NCBI GenBank assembly: GCA_013003675.1
Contig: JABDIP010000358.1
Coordinates: 1-6,028 of the forward strand
Length of the DNA: 6,028 nt
Reading direction: 5' to 3'
DNA from: Inquilinus sp.
GTDB taxonomy: Bacteria; Pseudomonadota; Alphaproteobacteria; DSM-16000; Inquilinaceae
The position numbers and the translations under genes are program-made. Positions 1 through 5,187 of the stretch are shown piece by piece. Every line of letters begins with the position of its first letter. Position 1 is the stretch's first letter. A model generated the notes under the pieces. The model had not been told where the DNA came from. It did no database searches and saw nothing but the letters and a program-made list of their open reading frames with translations.

Positions 1-326
1 ACAGGGTGCTGATGCTGGAGCACTCGATCTATTCGGTGATCTCGCCCGAGGGCTGCGCGTCCCTCCTGTGGCGCAGCGCCGCGCAGTCGCACGCAGCGGC
101 CACGGCGCTCCGCCTGACCGCGCAGGATCTGCGCCAGCTTGGCGTGATCGAAGAGGTGATCCGCGAGCCGATCGGCGGGGCCCACCGCTATCCGGGCAAG
201 GTGATCGAGGCGGTCGGCGACGCCATCGAGCGGGCGCTGTTCGATCTGCGCTCGGTCGACGGCGGCGCATTGCGCGCCGGCCGCCGCGACAAGTTCCTCG
301 CCATGGGCGACAAGGGCCTGCACTAG
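1..326 (+). CDS. accA: Acetyl-CoA carboxylase carboxyltransferase subunit alpha, C-terminal part (partial at 5' end)
   Basis: AccA pairs with AccD to form the carboxyltransferase of acetyl-CoA carboxylase. It moves CO2 from carboxybiotin on AccB to acetyl-CoA, giving malonyl-CoA for fatty acid synthesis in the cytosol. The window opens inside the gene: base 3 starts the first whole codon (Arg), and about 107 residues follow to a TAG at 324-326. The family total is roughly 320 residues, so about two thirds lies upstream. The segment MLEHSIYSVISPEGCAS, close to the start of the visible part, is the conserved AccA signature. It is followed by the LGVIEEVIREPIGGAHR region and a normal-looking C-terminal end (RDKFLAMGDKGLH). 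The GTG at 6 and ATG at 12 are internal codons, not starts. The stop codon is part of the left CTAG of the inverted-repeat element that follows. No frameshift or truncation is visible at the 3' end. Identity is very secure. Confidence 0.96.
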   Translation, partial: RVLMLEHSIYSVISPEGCASLLWRSAAQSHAAATALRLTAQDLRQLGVIEEVIREPIGGAHRYPGKVIEAVGDAIERALFDLRSVDGGALRAGRRDKFLAMGDKGLH

Positions 327-437
327 AGTCAGATCGCATCTCACCGGAACGGTGCGATGCGTGAATCAGCCTCTAGTCTATTGAGGTGACTAAGATTCAC
401 GCTTCAGATCGTTCGATCTGAAGCGATCTTGATCTAG
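323..437. repeat. 115 bp palindromic element with CTAG-ended terminal inverted repeats (MITE/REP-like)
   Basis: Nearly the whole stretch is self-complementary. The outer arms are 323-337 and 423-437, with 12 of 15 positions pairing; both ends are CTAG, and the inner seven bases are AGATCGC against GCGATCT. Inside lie three hairpins. The first is 335-361 (11 of 12 pairs, loop GAA). The second is 361-400 (GTGAATC/GATTCAC, with an inner CCTC/GAGG at 370-373/383-386). The third is 400-425 (a perfect 12 bp stem with a TT centre). Drawn with the outer arms paired it is a four-way, cloverleaf-like shape, although it has no tRNA features. The element encodes nothing. No U-tract follows any hairpin, so it is not a canonical intrinsic terminator, but hairpins directly after accA could still stop or stabilise transcripts. 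Inference: a nonautonomous mobile or REP-type repeat, perhaps inserted at a TA inside CTAG as IS630-type elements do. Copy number in the genome is unknown. Confidence 0.7.
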
Positions 438-475
438 CCGGTCCGGAGGCGCGCATTGGGCGTCTCGCGAGGCCC

Positions 476-494
476 CGATTCGTCGCCGATTCGT
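476..494. repeat. Two direct copies of CGATTCGT, 11 bp apart
   Basis: CGATTCGT occurs at 476-483 and again at 487-494, start to start 11 bp, so both copies face the same side of the helix. Each contains a GATTC (GANTC) site. A third, shorter match (CGATTC) is at 585-590. This spacing is typical of tandem protein-binding sites, but the units are short and chance cannot be excluded. Confidence 0.35.
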
Positions 495-528
495 TTTCTT
501 TTCGTACCGGTTTTTCGTCCGCTCGCCG

Positions 529-542
529 GCCGCGGCCGCGGC
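529..542. repeat. 14 bp perfect GC palindrome
   Basis: GCCGCGGCCGCGGC reads the same on both strands with no spacer. It is made only of G and C, in a region that is otherwise T-rich just before it and AT-rich just after. Its function is unknown; in DNA this GC-rich it may be fortuitous. Confidence 0.35.
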
Positions 543-574
543 ATGTCTCGTGCGGTGGTTGCGGTAATCCTTTG

Positions 575-604
575 TTAACCGTTTCGATTCACAGTCCACA
601 CAAT
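575..604 (+). promoter_or_regulatory. Candidate promoter of the PAS gene (TTAACC, 18 bp, CACAAT)
   Basis: TTAACC at 575-580 matches 4 of 6 bases of a -35 box, and CACAAT at 599-604 matches 4 of 6 of a -10 box, with an 18 bp spacer. Initiation near 611 would give a leader of about 25 nt carrying the AAGG ribosome site. TTAACC also resembles a half-site of the alphaproteobacterial regulator CtrA (TTAA-N7-TTAA), but the second TTAA is absent. This was found by eye only. Confidence 0.3.
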
Positions 605-613
605 ATGTTGTGG
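596..613. promoter_or_regulatory. Operator-like imperfect dyad overlapping the candidate -10 and start site
   Basis: The arms CCACA (596-600) and TGTGG (609-613) are perfect inverted repeats around a centre containing ATAT; 14 of 18 positions are symmetric. The dyad overlaps the proposed -10 box and transcription start of the PAS gene and ends 22 nt before its ATG, where a repressor would be expected to sit. The regulator is not identified. Confidence 0.35.
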
Positions 614-635
614 CTCCGAATGTCGAAGGTGGCAT

Positions 636-1244
636 ATGCACGAAGTGCGGACGGTGGAGGGTAGAGGGCTTACCGGGGTTCGGCCGCAGTTTCAGGAGGT
701 CGTGACGATCGGATCGGCCAGCCAGTTGATCGAGCCGGTGCTGTCGCGCCTGTTCGCCTATTGGGACGGCAAGCGCGGGGACGGCAAGTTCCCCCGCCGG
801 GCCGCGATCGATCCGGTCGAGATTCCGTCGCTCCTGCCGCATCTGTTCCTGATCGATGTCCAGCGCGACCCGTTCGATCTGGTCTTTCGCCTCGCCGGGA
901 CCGCCGTGGCGGCGAACAACGGCGGCGACATCACCGGGCTACGGCTGCTCGAATTGGCGAACAGCGCGGCGCCGGACCTCTATCGACAGGCGGTTCGGGC
1001 GGTCCGTCTGGGCCGGCCGATCCTGGTCTGCGGCCCGGCGCGCAATCGGGCCGGTGCTTTCCGGTCGGTCGATCATCTGATGCTGCCGCTGGCCACCGAT
1101 GGCGATCGGGTCGGCATGCTGATCGGGGCGGCGATCTACCGACCCTTCGCCCTGGGCGAAAGGCAGCAGGCCGATGCCAAGCCATTGCGCTGGCCCGGCC
1201 TGGTCAGCCGCGAATCGGGGCCGGAGAAAGACTCCGCCGCTTGA
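636..1244 (+). CDS. Stand-alone PAS-domain protein (PAS_5-like family)
   Basis: A 202-residue cytosolic protein with no signal peptide, membrane segment or output domain. Residues about 35-172 look like the alphaproteobacterial PAS_5 family. They start with a helix ending in the LFAYWDGKRGDGKFPRRAAIDP segment (residues 39-60), followed by IPSLLPHLFLIDV (63-75). Next come DLVFRLAGTAVAANNGGDITG (81-101) and the strands around SVDHLMLPLATDGDRVGMLIG (144-164). The family is usually described as a sensory or protein-binding PAS fold; its ligand and partners are mostly unknown, and none can be read from this sequence. The C-terminal 30 residues are polar and look unstructured. ATG 636 is chosen because AAGG at 626-629 sits 6 nt ahead. 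An in-frame GTG at 702 is preceded by AGGAGG (694-699), but only 2 nt away, and the first 22 residues look unconserved, so a later start is possible. The gene converges on secA with a 22 bp gap. Its link to either neighbour is unknown. Confidence 0.8.
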   Translation: MHEVRTVEGRGLTGVRPQFQEVVTIGSASQLIEPVLSRLFAYWDGKRGDGKFPRRAAIDPVEIPSLLPHLFLIDVQRDPFDLVFRLAGTAVAANNGGDITGLRLLELANSAAPDLYRQAVRAVRLGRPILVCGPARNRAGAFRSVDHLMLPLATDGDRVGMLIGAAIYRPFALGERQQADAKPLRWPGLVSRESGPEKDSAA

Positions 1245-1249
1245 GGTTC

Positions 1250-1299
1250 GCCACGGCCTTGTCGCTTCAGACGGCGCCGTGGCAGTGTTTGTATTTCTT
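1250..1299 (+). terminator. Possible terminator of the PAS gene, overlapping the secA 3' end
   Basis: GCCACGGC at 1250-1257 pairs perfectly with GCCGTGGC at 1276-1283, an 8 bp GC-rich stem with an 18 nt loop. On + it is followed by a T-rich stretch at 1286-1299 (10 T in 14). The loop is longer and the T-run more broken than in a standard intrinsic terminator, and the 3' arm lies inside secA codons. On the secA strand no T-run follows, so it would act mainly for the PAS transcript. Confidence 0.3.
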
Positions 1300-4008
1300 C
1301 CCCGAACCACAGGGGCAGGGTGCGTTGCGGGCGACCTTGCCCCAACTCGCCGGGTTGGCGGGGTCTGCTGGGCCGCTGGCCTTGGCGCGCCGAACGGGGG
1401 CGGGACGGGGCGAAGCCGAGACACCGCCGCCATAGGTTCCGGTGGCCTGGGCCGATTGCGGCGCCTGCTCGGCCACCGCCGCCGGGTCCTGGCGGGATTC
1501 CCGCATTTGCTGAGCACGCGGATGCATGACCACCGTATCCGGCCGGGCCTGTATCTCGACCACGCTCAGAAGCTGGGTCGCCGCCTCGCGCAGGCGCGCC
1601 TGCATGGATTGGAACAATTCGAAGGCTTCGGTCTGGTATTCGCGCAGCGGGTCCCGCTGGGCATAGGCGCGCAGCGAAATGCCCTGGCGCAGATGGTCGA
1701 GTGACAACAGATGGTCCTTCCAGACCTGATCGAGGAGTTGCAACAGGATGCTCTTCTCGACCATGCGCATGACGTCCGGCCCGAAATTGGCGGCCTTCTC
1801 GGCCATCTTGCGGTCCGCCGCCTCGCGCACCCGCTCCTCGATCTCGGGTTCGGCGATGCCTTCTTCCTTGGCCCAGTCGGCGATCGGCAGGTCGAGGCCG
1901 AGCACACCCTTGATGCGGACGCTCAGCCCCTCGATTCCCCACTGCTCGGCATAGCTGTTCTTCGGAATCGCCTCGGAAACCATTTCTTCGATCACCTCAT
2001 GGCGCATGTCGGTGACCATCGAGGCGATCTCCTTGGCCGCCATGATCTCCTTGCGGTCCTCGTAGATCGACCGGCGCTGATCGTTCATCACGTTGTCGAA
2101 CTTCAGCAGGTTCTTGCGGATATCGAAATTGCGAGCCTCGACCTTCTGCTGCGCCTTCTCCAACGCCTTGTTGATCCAGGGATGGACGATCGCCTCGTCG
2201 TCCTTCAGCCCCAGCCGCTGCAGCATGCCGTCCAGGCGTTCCGACGCGAAGATGCGCATCAGATCGTCTTCGAGCGACAGATAGAACTTGGAGCGGCCCG
2301 GGTCGCCCTGGCGGCCGGAGCGGCCGCGGAGCTGGTTGTCGATGCGCCGGCTCTCGTGCCGTTCGGTGCCGACTACGTAGAGGCCGCCGGCGTCGAGTAC
2401 CGCTTTCCGGTCGGCGGCGAGTTCGGCCTCGACCGCCTCTGTCTTCTTGGCTCGTTCGGCCTCGTCCTCGATCTTTGCCGCCTCGTCGGCCAGGCGCATC
2501 TCCAAATTGCCGCCGAGCTGGATGTCGGTGCCACGGCCGGCCATGTTGGTGGCGATGGTGACCGCACCCGGCCGGCCGGCCTGGGCGATGAAATGCGCCT
2601 CCTGCTCGTGGAACCGGGCATTCAGCACGTTGTGCGGGATCTTTTCGGCCTTGAGCTGAGCGGCAAGCGACTCCGACTTCTCGATCGAGACGGTGCCGAC
2701 CAGTACCGGCTGCTTGCGCTCGAAGCAGTCCCTAATCTGGGTGATGATGGCGCGGTTCTTCTCCGCCGTGCTGCGATAGACCTCGTCGTCCTCGTCGGCC
2801 CGGGTGAGCGGCATGTGGGTCGGGATCGACACCACCTCGAGGCCATAGATCTCGGCGAATTCGGTCGCCTCTGTCATCGCCGTGCCGGTCATGCCGGACA
2901 GCTTCGGGAACGTGCGGAAATAGTTCTGGAAGGTAATCGAGGCCAGGGTCTGGTTTTCTTGCTGGATCTTAACCTTCTCCTTCGCTTCCAGGGCTTGGTG
3001 CAACCCCTCGGAATAGCGGCGGCCTTCCATCATCCGGCCGGTGAACTCGTCGATGATCAGGACCTTGTCGTCCTTGACGATGTAGTCGCGATCACGCTGG
3101 AACAACCGGTGCGCCCGCAGCGCCTGGGTCGAATGGTGCAGCAGGTTGACGTTGCGGATGTCGTACATCCCGCCCTCGGTCAGCAGGCCGGCCGCGACCA
3201 GCAGCTTCTCCATGTTCTCCTGGCCGGCCTCGGACATCGTTACCGAGCGGGTCTTCTCGTCGATTTCGTAGTCGTCGGGCCCCAGTTTCGGGATCAGCTT
3301 GTCGACCTTCACATAGAGTTCGGAGGAGTCCTGCGCTGCGCCGGAGATGATCAGCGGAGTCCGTGCTTCGTCGATCAGGATGCTGTCGACCTCATCGACG
3401 ATCGCGAAGTTGAACTCGCGCTGGACCATGGTTTCCAGGCTGAACTTCATGTTGTCGCGCAGATAGTCGAAGCCGAATTCGTTGTTGGTGCCATAGGTCA
3501 CGTCGGCGGCATAGGCGGCACGGCGTTCCGCATCGTCCAGCCCGTGGACGATGCAGCCGACGCTGAGGCCGAGGAACTCGTAGATCTGGCCCATCCAGGC
3601 GGAATCGCGGCGGGCCAGATAGTCGTTGACGGTGACGACGTGCACGCCGGTCCCCGGCAGGGCATTCAGGTAGACCGCCAGCGTGGCGACCAGGGTCTTG
3701 CCTTCACCGGTCTTCATTTCGGCGATCCTGCCCTGGTGCAGGACCAGGCCGCCCATCAGCTGAACGTCGAAATGGCGCTGGCCCAGCGTGCGCTTCGCGG
3801 CTTCCCGCACCGTGGCGAACGCCTCCGGCAACAGATCGTCAACGCTTTCGCCCGCCGCCAGCCGCTCGCGGAACCAGGGCGTGCGGGCCTTCAGCTCGGC
3901 GTCGCCGAGCGCCTCGAGTTCCGGTTCCAGGGCGTTGACGGCATCGACCGACTTGCGCAGGCCCTTGATCGCCCGGTCGTTGGCGCTACCGAAAAGTCTT
4001 CCGAGCAT
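1267..4008 (-). CDS. secA: Preprotein translocase ATPase SecA
   Basis: SecA is the motor that pushes unfolded preproteins through SecYEG, using ATP, at the inner face of the cytoplasmic membrane. The 913-residue product is a normal full length. NBD1 carries Walker A (MKTGEGKT, residues 98-105) and the Walker B region with VDEVD (204-208) and IDEARTPLIISG (212-223). The preprotein cross-linking domain lies roughly at 224-370. NBD2 follows, with VGTVSIEKSE (437-446), TNMAGRGTDIQLGG (487-500) and the arginine-rich segment around RIDNQLRGRSGRQGDPGRSK (555-574). The helical scaffold and wing come next, then a Pro/Ala/Gln-rich linker (about 820-890). The C-terminal zinc site is C898-x-C900-x8-C909-H910, which binds zinc and SecB or phospholipid in characterised SecA proteins. 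The ATG is preceded by AGAGGA (on + 4013-4018) with 4 nt spacing. No secM-like gene lies upstream; the isomerase gene is divergent instead. No missing catalytic motif or frameshift is visible. Confidence 0.98.
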   Translation of the reverse strand: MLGRLFGSANDRAIKGLRKSVDAVNALEPELEALGDAELKARTPWFRERLAAGESVDDLLPEAFATVREAAKRTLGQRHFDVQLMGGLVLHQGRIAEMKTGEGKTLVATLAVYLNALPGTGVHVVTVNDYLARRDSAWMGQIYEFLGLSVGCIVHGLDDAERRAAYAADVTYGTNNEFGFDYLRDNMKFSLETMVQREFNFAIVDEVDSILIDEARTPLIISGAAQDSSELYVKVDKLIPKLGPDDYEIDEKTRSVTMSEAGQENMEKLLVAAGLLTEGGMYDIRNVNLLHHSTQALRAHRLFQRDRDYIVKDDKVLIIDEFTGRMMEGRRYSEGLHQALEAKEKVKIQQENQTLASITFQNYFRTFPKLSGMTGTAMTEATEFAEIYGLEVVSIPTHMPLTRADEDDEVYRSTAEKNRAIITQIRDCFERKQPVLVGTVSIEKSESLAAQLKAEKIPHNVLNARFHEQEAHFIAQAGRPGAVTIATNMAGRGTDIQLGGNLEMRLADEAAKIEDEAERAKKTEAVEAELAADRKAVLDAGGLYVVGTERHESRRIDNQLRGRSGRQGDPGRSKFYLSLEDDLMRIFASERLDGMLQRLGLKDDEAIVHPWINKALEKAQQKVEARNFDIRKNLLKFDNVMNDQRRSIYEDRKEIMAAKEIASMVTDMRHEVIEEMVSEAIPKNSYAEQWGIEGLSVRIKGVLGLDLPIADWAKEEGIAEPEIEERVREAADRKMAEKAANFGPDVMRMVEKSILLQLLDQVWKDHLLSLDHLRQGISLRAYAQRDPLREYQTEAFELFQSMQARLREAATQLLSVVEIQARPDTVVMHPRAQQMRESRQDPAAVAEQAPQSAQATGTYGGGVSASPRPAPVRRAKASGPADPANPASWGKVARNAPCPCGSGKKYKHCHGAV

Positions 4009-4064
4009 CTCGTCCTCTGAAATCCGAAACTGCGCCGTTCCTGGCGACTTTTTTCAGCCACGAC

Positions 4065-4092
4065 ACTTAAGCGCACCGGCGGTCGGTTTCAA
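4065..4092 (-). promoter_or_regulatory. Candidate secA promoter
   Basis: On the minus strand TTGAAA (+ positions 4087-4092) matches 5 of 6 bases of a -35 box. TTAAGT (4065-4070) is a weaker -10 (3 of 6), 16 bp away. The transcript would start near 4058, about 50 nt before the secA ATG. No ribosome-stalling leader peptide is evident in that short leader. Confidence 0.3.
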
Positions 4093-4250
4093 CGACAAGC
4101 GGCCGGCACCGCGAGAGCGCCGAAAATAGGAGCGGGAATGGGCGACATTGGGGCATCGCTCCGGCGGCGCACCATACTCGATACCGCGGCATAGCAAAAC
4201 TCCGGCGCTCGGCTTGCCCGGCGGCCCCGGCTGTGCTTTCTACGTGGCCG

Positions 4251-4286
4251 ATCGGACCGGCGTTGGCGGTGGCGCCCCGGTCCGGT
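4251..4286 (+). other. Inverted repeat in the isomerase gene leader
   Basis: CGGACCGG at 4253-4260 and CCGGTCCG at 4277-4284 are perfect 8 bp inverted arms, extended by one G-U and one A-U pair, around a 16 nt loop. The repeat ends about 40 nt before the isomerase ATG and has no T-run, so it is not a terminator. It could be an mRNA leader hairpin or an operator. Confidence 0.35.
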
Positions 4287-4325
4287 GTTCCCGCAGGAAG
4301 ATCCGCCGCCGGAAAGGGTTCCCCC

Positions 4326-5177
4326 ATGCAGCTTCACACTCTCCGTCTCGCGGCCGGCATGCTGGCGCTGGGCGCCGTGCTGGTCCTGGTGGAACCGGCG
4401 AAGAGCCAGGAAACCGTCGCCGACGACAACCCCGTCGTTGCCACCGTCAACGGCGAGGAGATCCGCCGCGACGAGGTGATCGAGGCGATCATGCGCCTGC
4501 CCGCCCAGGTGCAACAGATGCCGCCGCAGATGCTGATCCCGGCGATCGCCGAGCAGTTGGCCACCGGTCGATTGATGGCGGCCGCCGGTTATGCGGAGAA
4601 CGTCCAGGAGAGCGAGGAGGTCAAGCGACGGCTGGCCGAGGTCGAGCGCAACATCGTGCAGAGCGTCTGGCTCGACCAGCAACTCGCCGGGCGCATGACC
4701 GAGGAGTCGGTGGGTGAGGCCTATCAGTCCTACCTCGCCGAGAACCCACCGGCCGAGGAAGTGCGGGCCCGTCATATCCTGGTCGAATCCGAGGAAGAAG
4801 CGATCGCGCTGATCGAGCGGCTGGATGGCGGCGAGGACTTCGCCGCCCTGGCCGAGGAGGCGTCGATCGGGCCGAGCGGACCGCGCGGCGGCGATCTTGG
4901 CTATTTCACCAAGGACCAGATGGTCGAGCCCTTCGCCGAAGTGGCCTTTGCCCTGGCGGCCGAGGCGACTTCCGATGCCCCGGTGCAGACCCAGTTCGGC
5001 TGGCACATCATCAAGGTGGAGGATCGGCGCATGACGGAGCAGCCGACGCTGGAGGAAGTGCGCCCGCAGATCGAGGAAGGTCTGGCCGACCAGCTTATTC
5101 AGCAGATCGTCGCCGAGTTGCGCGAAGGTGCCGAGATCGTCGTCTTCGGCCCGGACGGCGAAGTGCCGGAGAACTGA
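4326..5177 (+). CDS. Exported parvulin-type peptidyl-prolyl cis-trans isomerase (SurA/PrsA-like)
   Basis: A predicted periplasmic folding factor that interconverts cis and trans prolyl bonds in newly exported proteins. The 283-residue product starts with a signal peptide: short basic region (R7), hydrophobic core about 8-22, possible cleavage after AKS at 25-27. Residues 34-140 form a helical N-terminal chaperone-like region opening with VVATVNGEEI. The parvulin domain spans about 146-233. It contains RARHILV (H150), DFAALAEEASIGPSG (171-185), GGDLGYF (188-194), MVEPFAEVAFAL and FGWHIIKV (H227); the two conserved histidines of the active site are present. The protein is rich in Glu. ATG 4326 is preferred over an in-frame GTG at 4233 because it places the signal peptide at the N-terminus and has GGAAAGG at 4311-4317. 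The gene is divergent from secA and 10 nt ahead of argJ, an arrangement I recall from other alphaproteobacteria. The exact orthologue name is uncertain, so no symbol is given. Confidence 0.92.
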   Translation: MQLHTLRLAAGMLALGAVLVLVEPAKSQETVADDNPVVATVNGEEIRRDEVIEAIMRLPAQVQQMPPQMLIPAIAEQLATGRLMAAAGYAENVQESEEVKRRLAEVERNIVQSVWLDQQLAGRMTEESVGEAYQSYLAENPPAEEVRARHILVESEEEAIALIERLDGGEDFAALAEEASIGPSGPRGGDLGYFTKDQMVEPFAEVAFALAAEATSDAPVQTQFGWHIIKVEDRRMTEQPTLEEVRPQIEEGLADQLIQQIVAELREGAEIVVFGPDGEVPEN

Positions 5178-5187
5178 TCTCACTCCC

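Larger units (their letters stand above)
438..635 (+). promoter_or_regulatory. Noncoding leader upstream of the PAS gene
   Basis: These roughly 200 bases hold no credible reading frame; open frames crossing them on either strand have low-complexity, Arg-rich translations. Visible structure, in order: a weak GGGC/GCCC stem at 458-475; the direct repeats at 476-494; a pyrimidine-rich stretch at about 490-520; a GC palindrome at 529-542; and the candidate promoter and dyad at 575-613. From about 565 to 610 the sequence is clearly more AT-rich than its surroundings, as expected near a promoter. A ribosome-binding AAGG at 626-629 closes the leader. Confidence 0.5.
4009..4325. promoter_or_regulatory. 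Divergent intergenic region between secA and the isomerase gene
   Basis: These 317 bases must carry the start signals for both genes. The best secA promoter candidate is at 4065-4092 on -. For the isomerase no convincing promoter stands out; the weak options are TTGGGG (4148-4153) with CATACT (4173-4178) at 19 bp, and TTGCCC (4214-4219) with TTTCTA (4237-4242) at 17 bp. An inverted repeat at 4251-4286 lies in the probable isomerase leader. Frames open through the region give low-complexity translations and I call no gene here. Confidence 0.55.

Noticed and set aside
323..437. tRNA or tRNA-like gene, suggested by the cloverleaf-shaped pairing
   Set aside because: No T-loop or D-loop consensus, wrong arm lengths and no CCA-type acceptor; it is too long for a tRNA.
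390..842. 150-codon frame on - across the PAS leader
   Set aside because: Arg-rich, low-complexity translation, no ribosome site seen, and it overlaps both the palindromic element and the PAS coding region.
1222..1236. CGGAG/CTCCG hairpin near the PAS gene end as a secA terminator
   Set aside because: Only 5 bp, and no T-run follows on the secA strand.
1711..4020. Very long open frame (769 codons) on + antisense to secA
   Set aside because: It mirrors the strongly G/C-ending codons of secA, which keep the opposite strand free of stops. The translation is repetitive Leu/Asp/Val/Arg with no recognisable domain.
4033..4054. CGCC/GGCG hairpin followed by six T on + upstream of secA
   Set aside because: The stem is only 4 bp, and the strand is antisense to the secA leader with no + transcript expected to end there.
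4233..4325. N-terminal extension of the isomerase from GTG 4233
   Set aside because: It would bury the signal peptide behind 31 residues of low-conservation sequence, while ATG 4326 has its own ribosome site.
4067..4327. 86-codon frame on - within the secA/isomerase intergenic region
   Set aside because: It covers the proposed secA promoter, and its composition is like translated noncoding GC-rich DNA.
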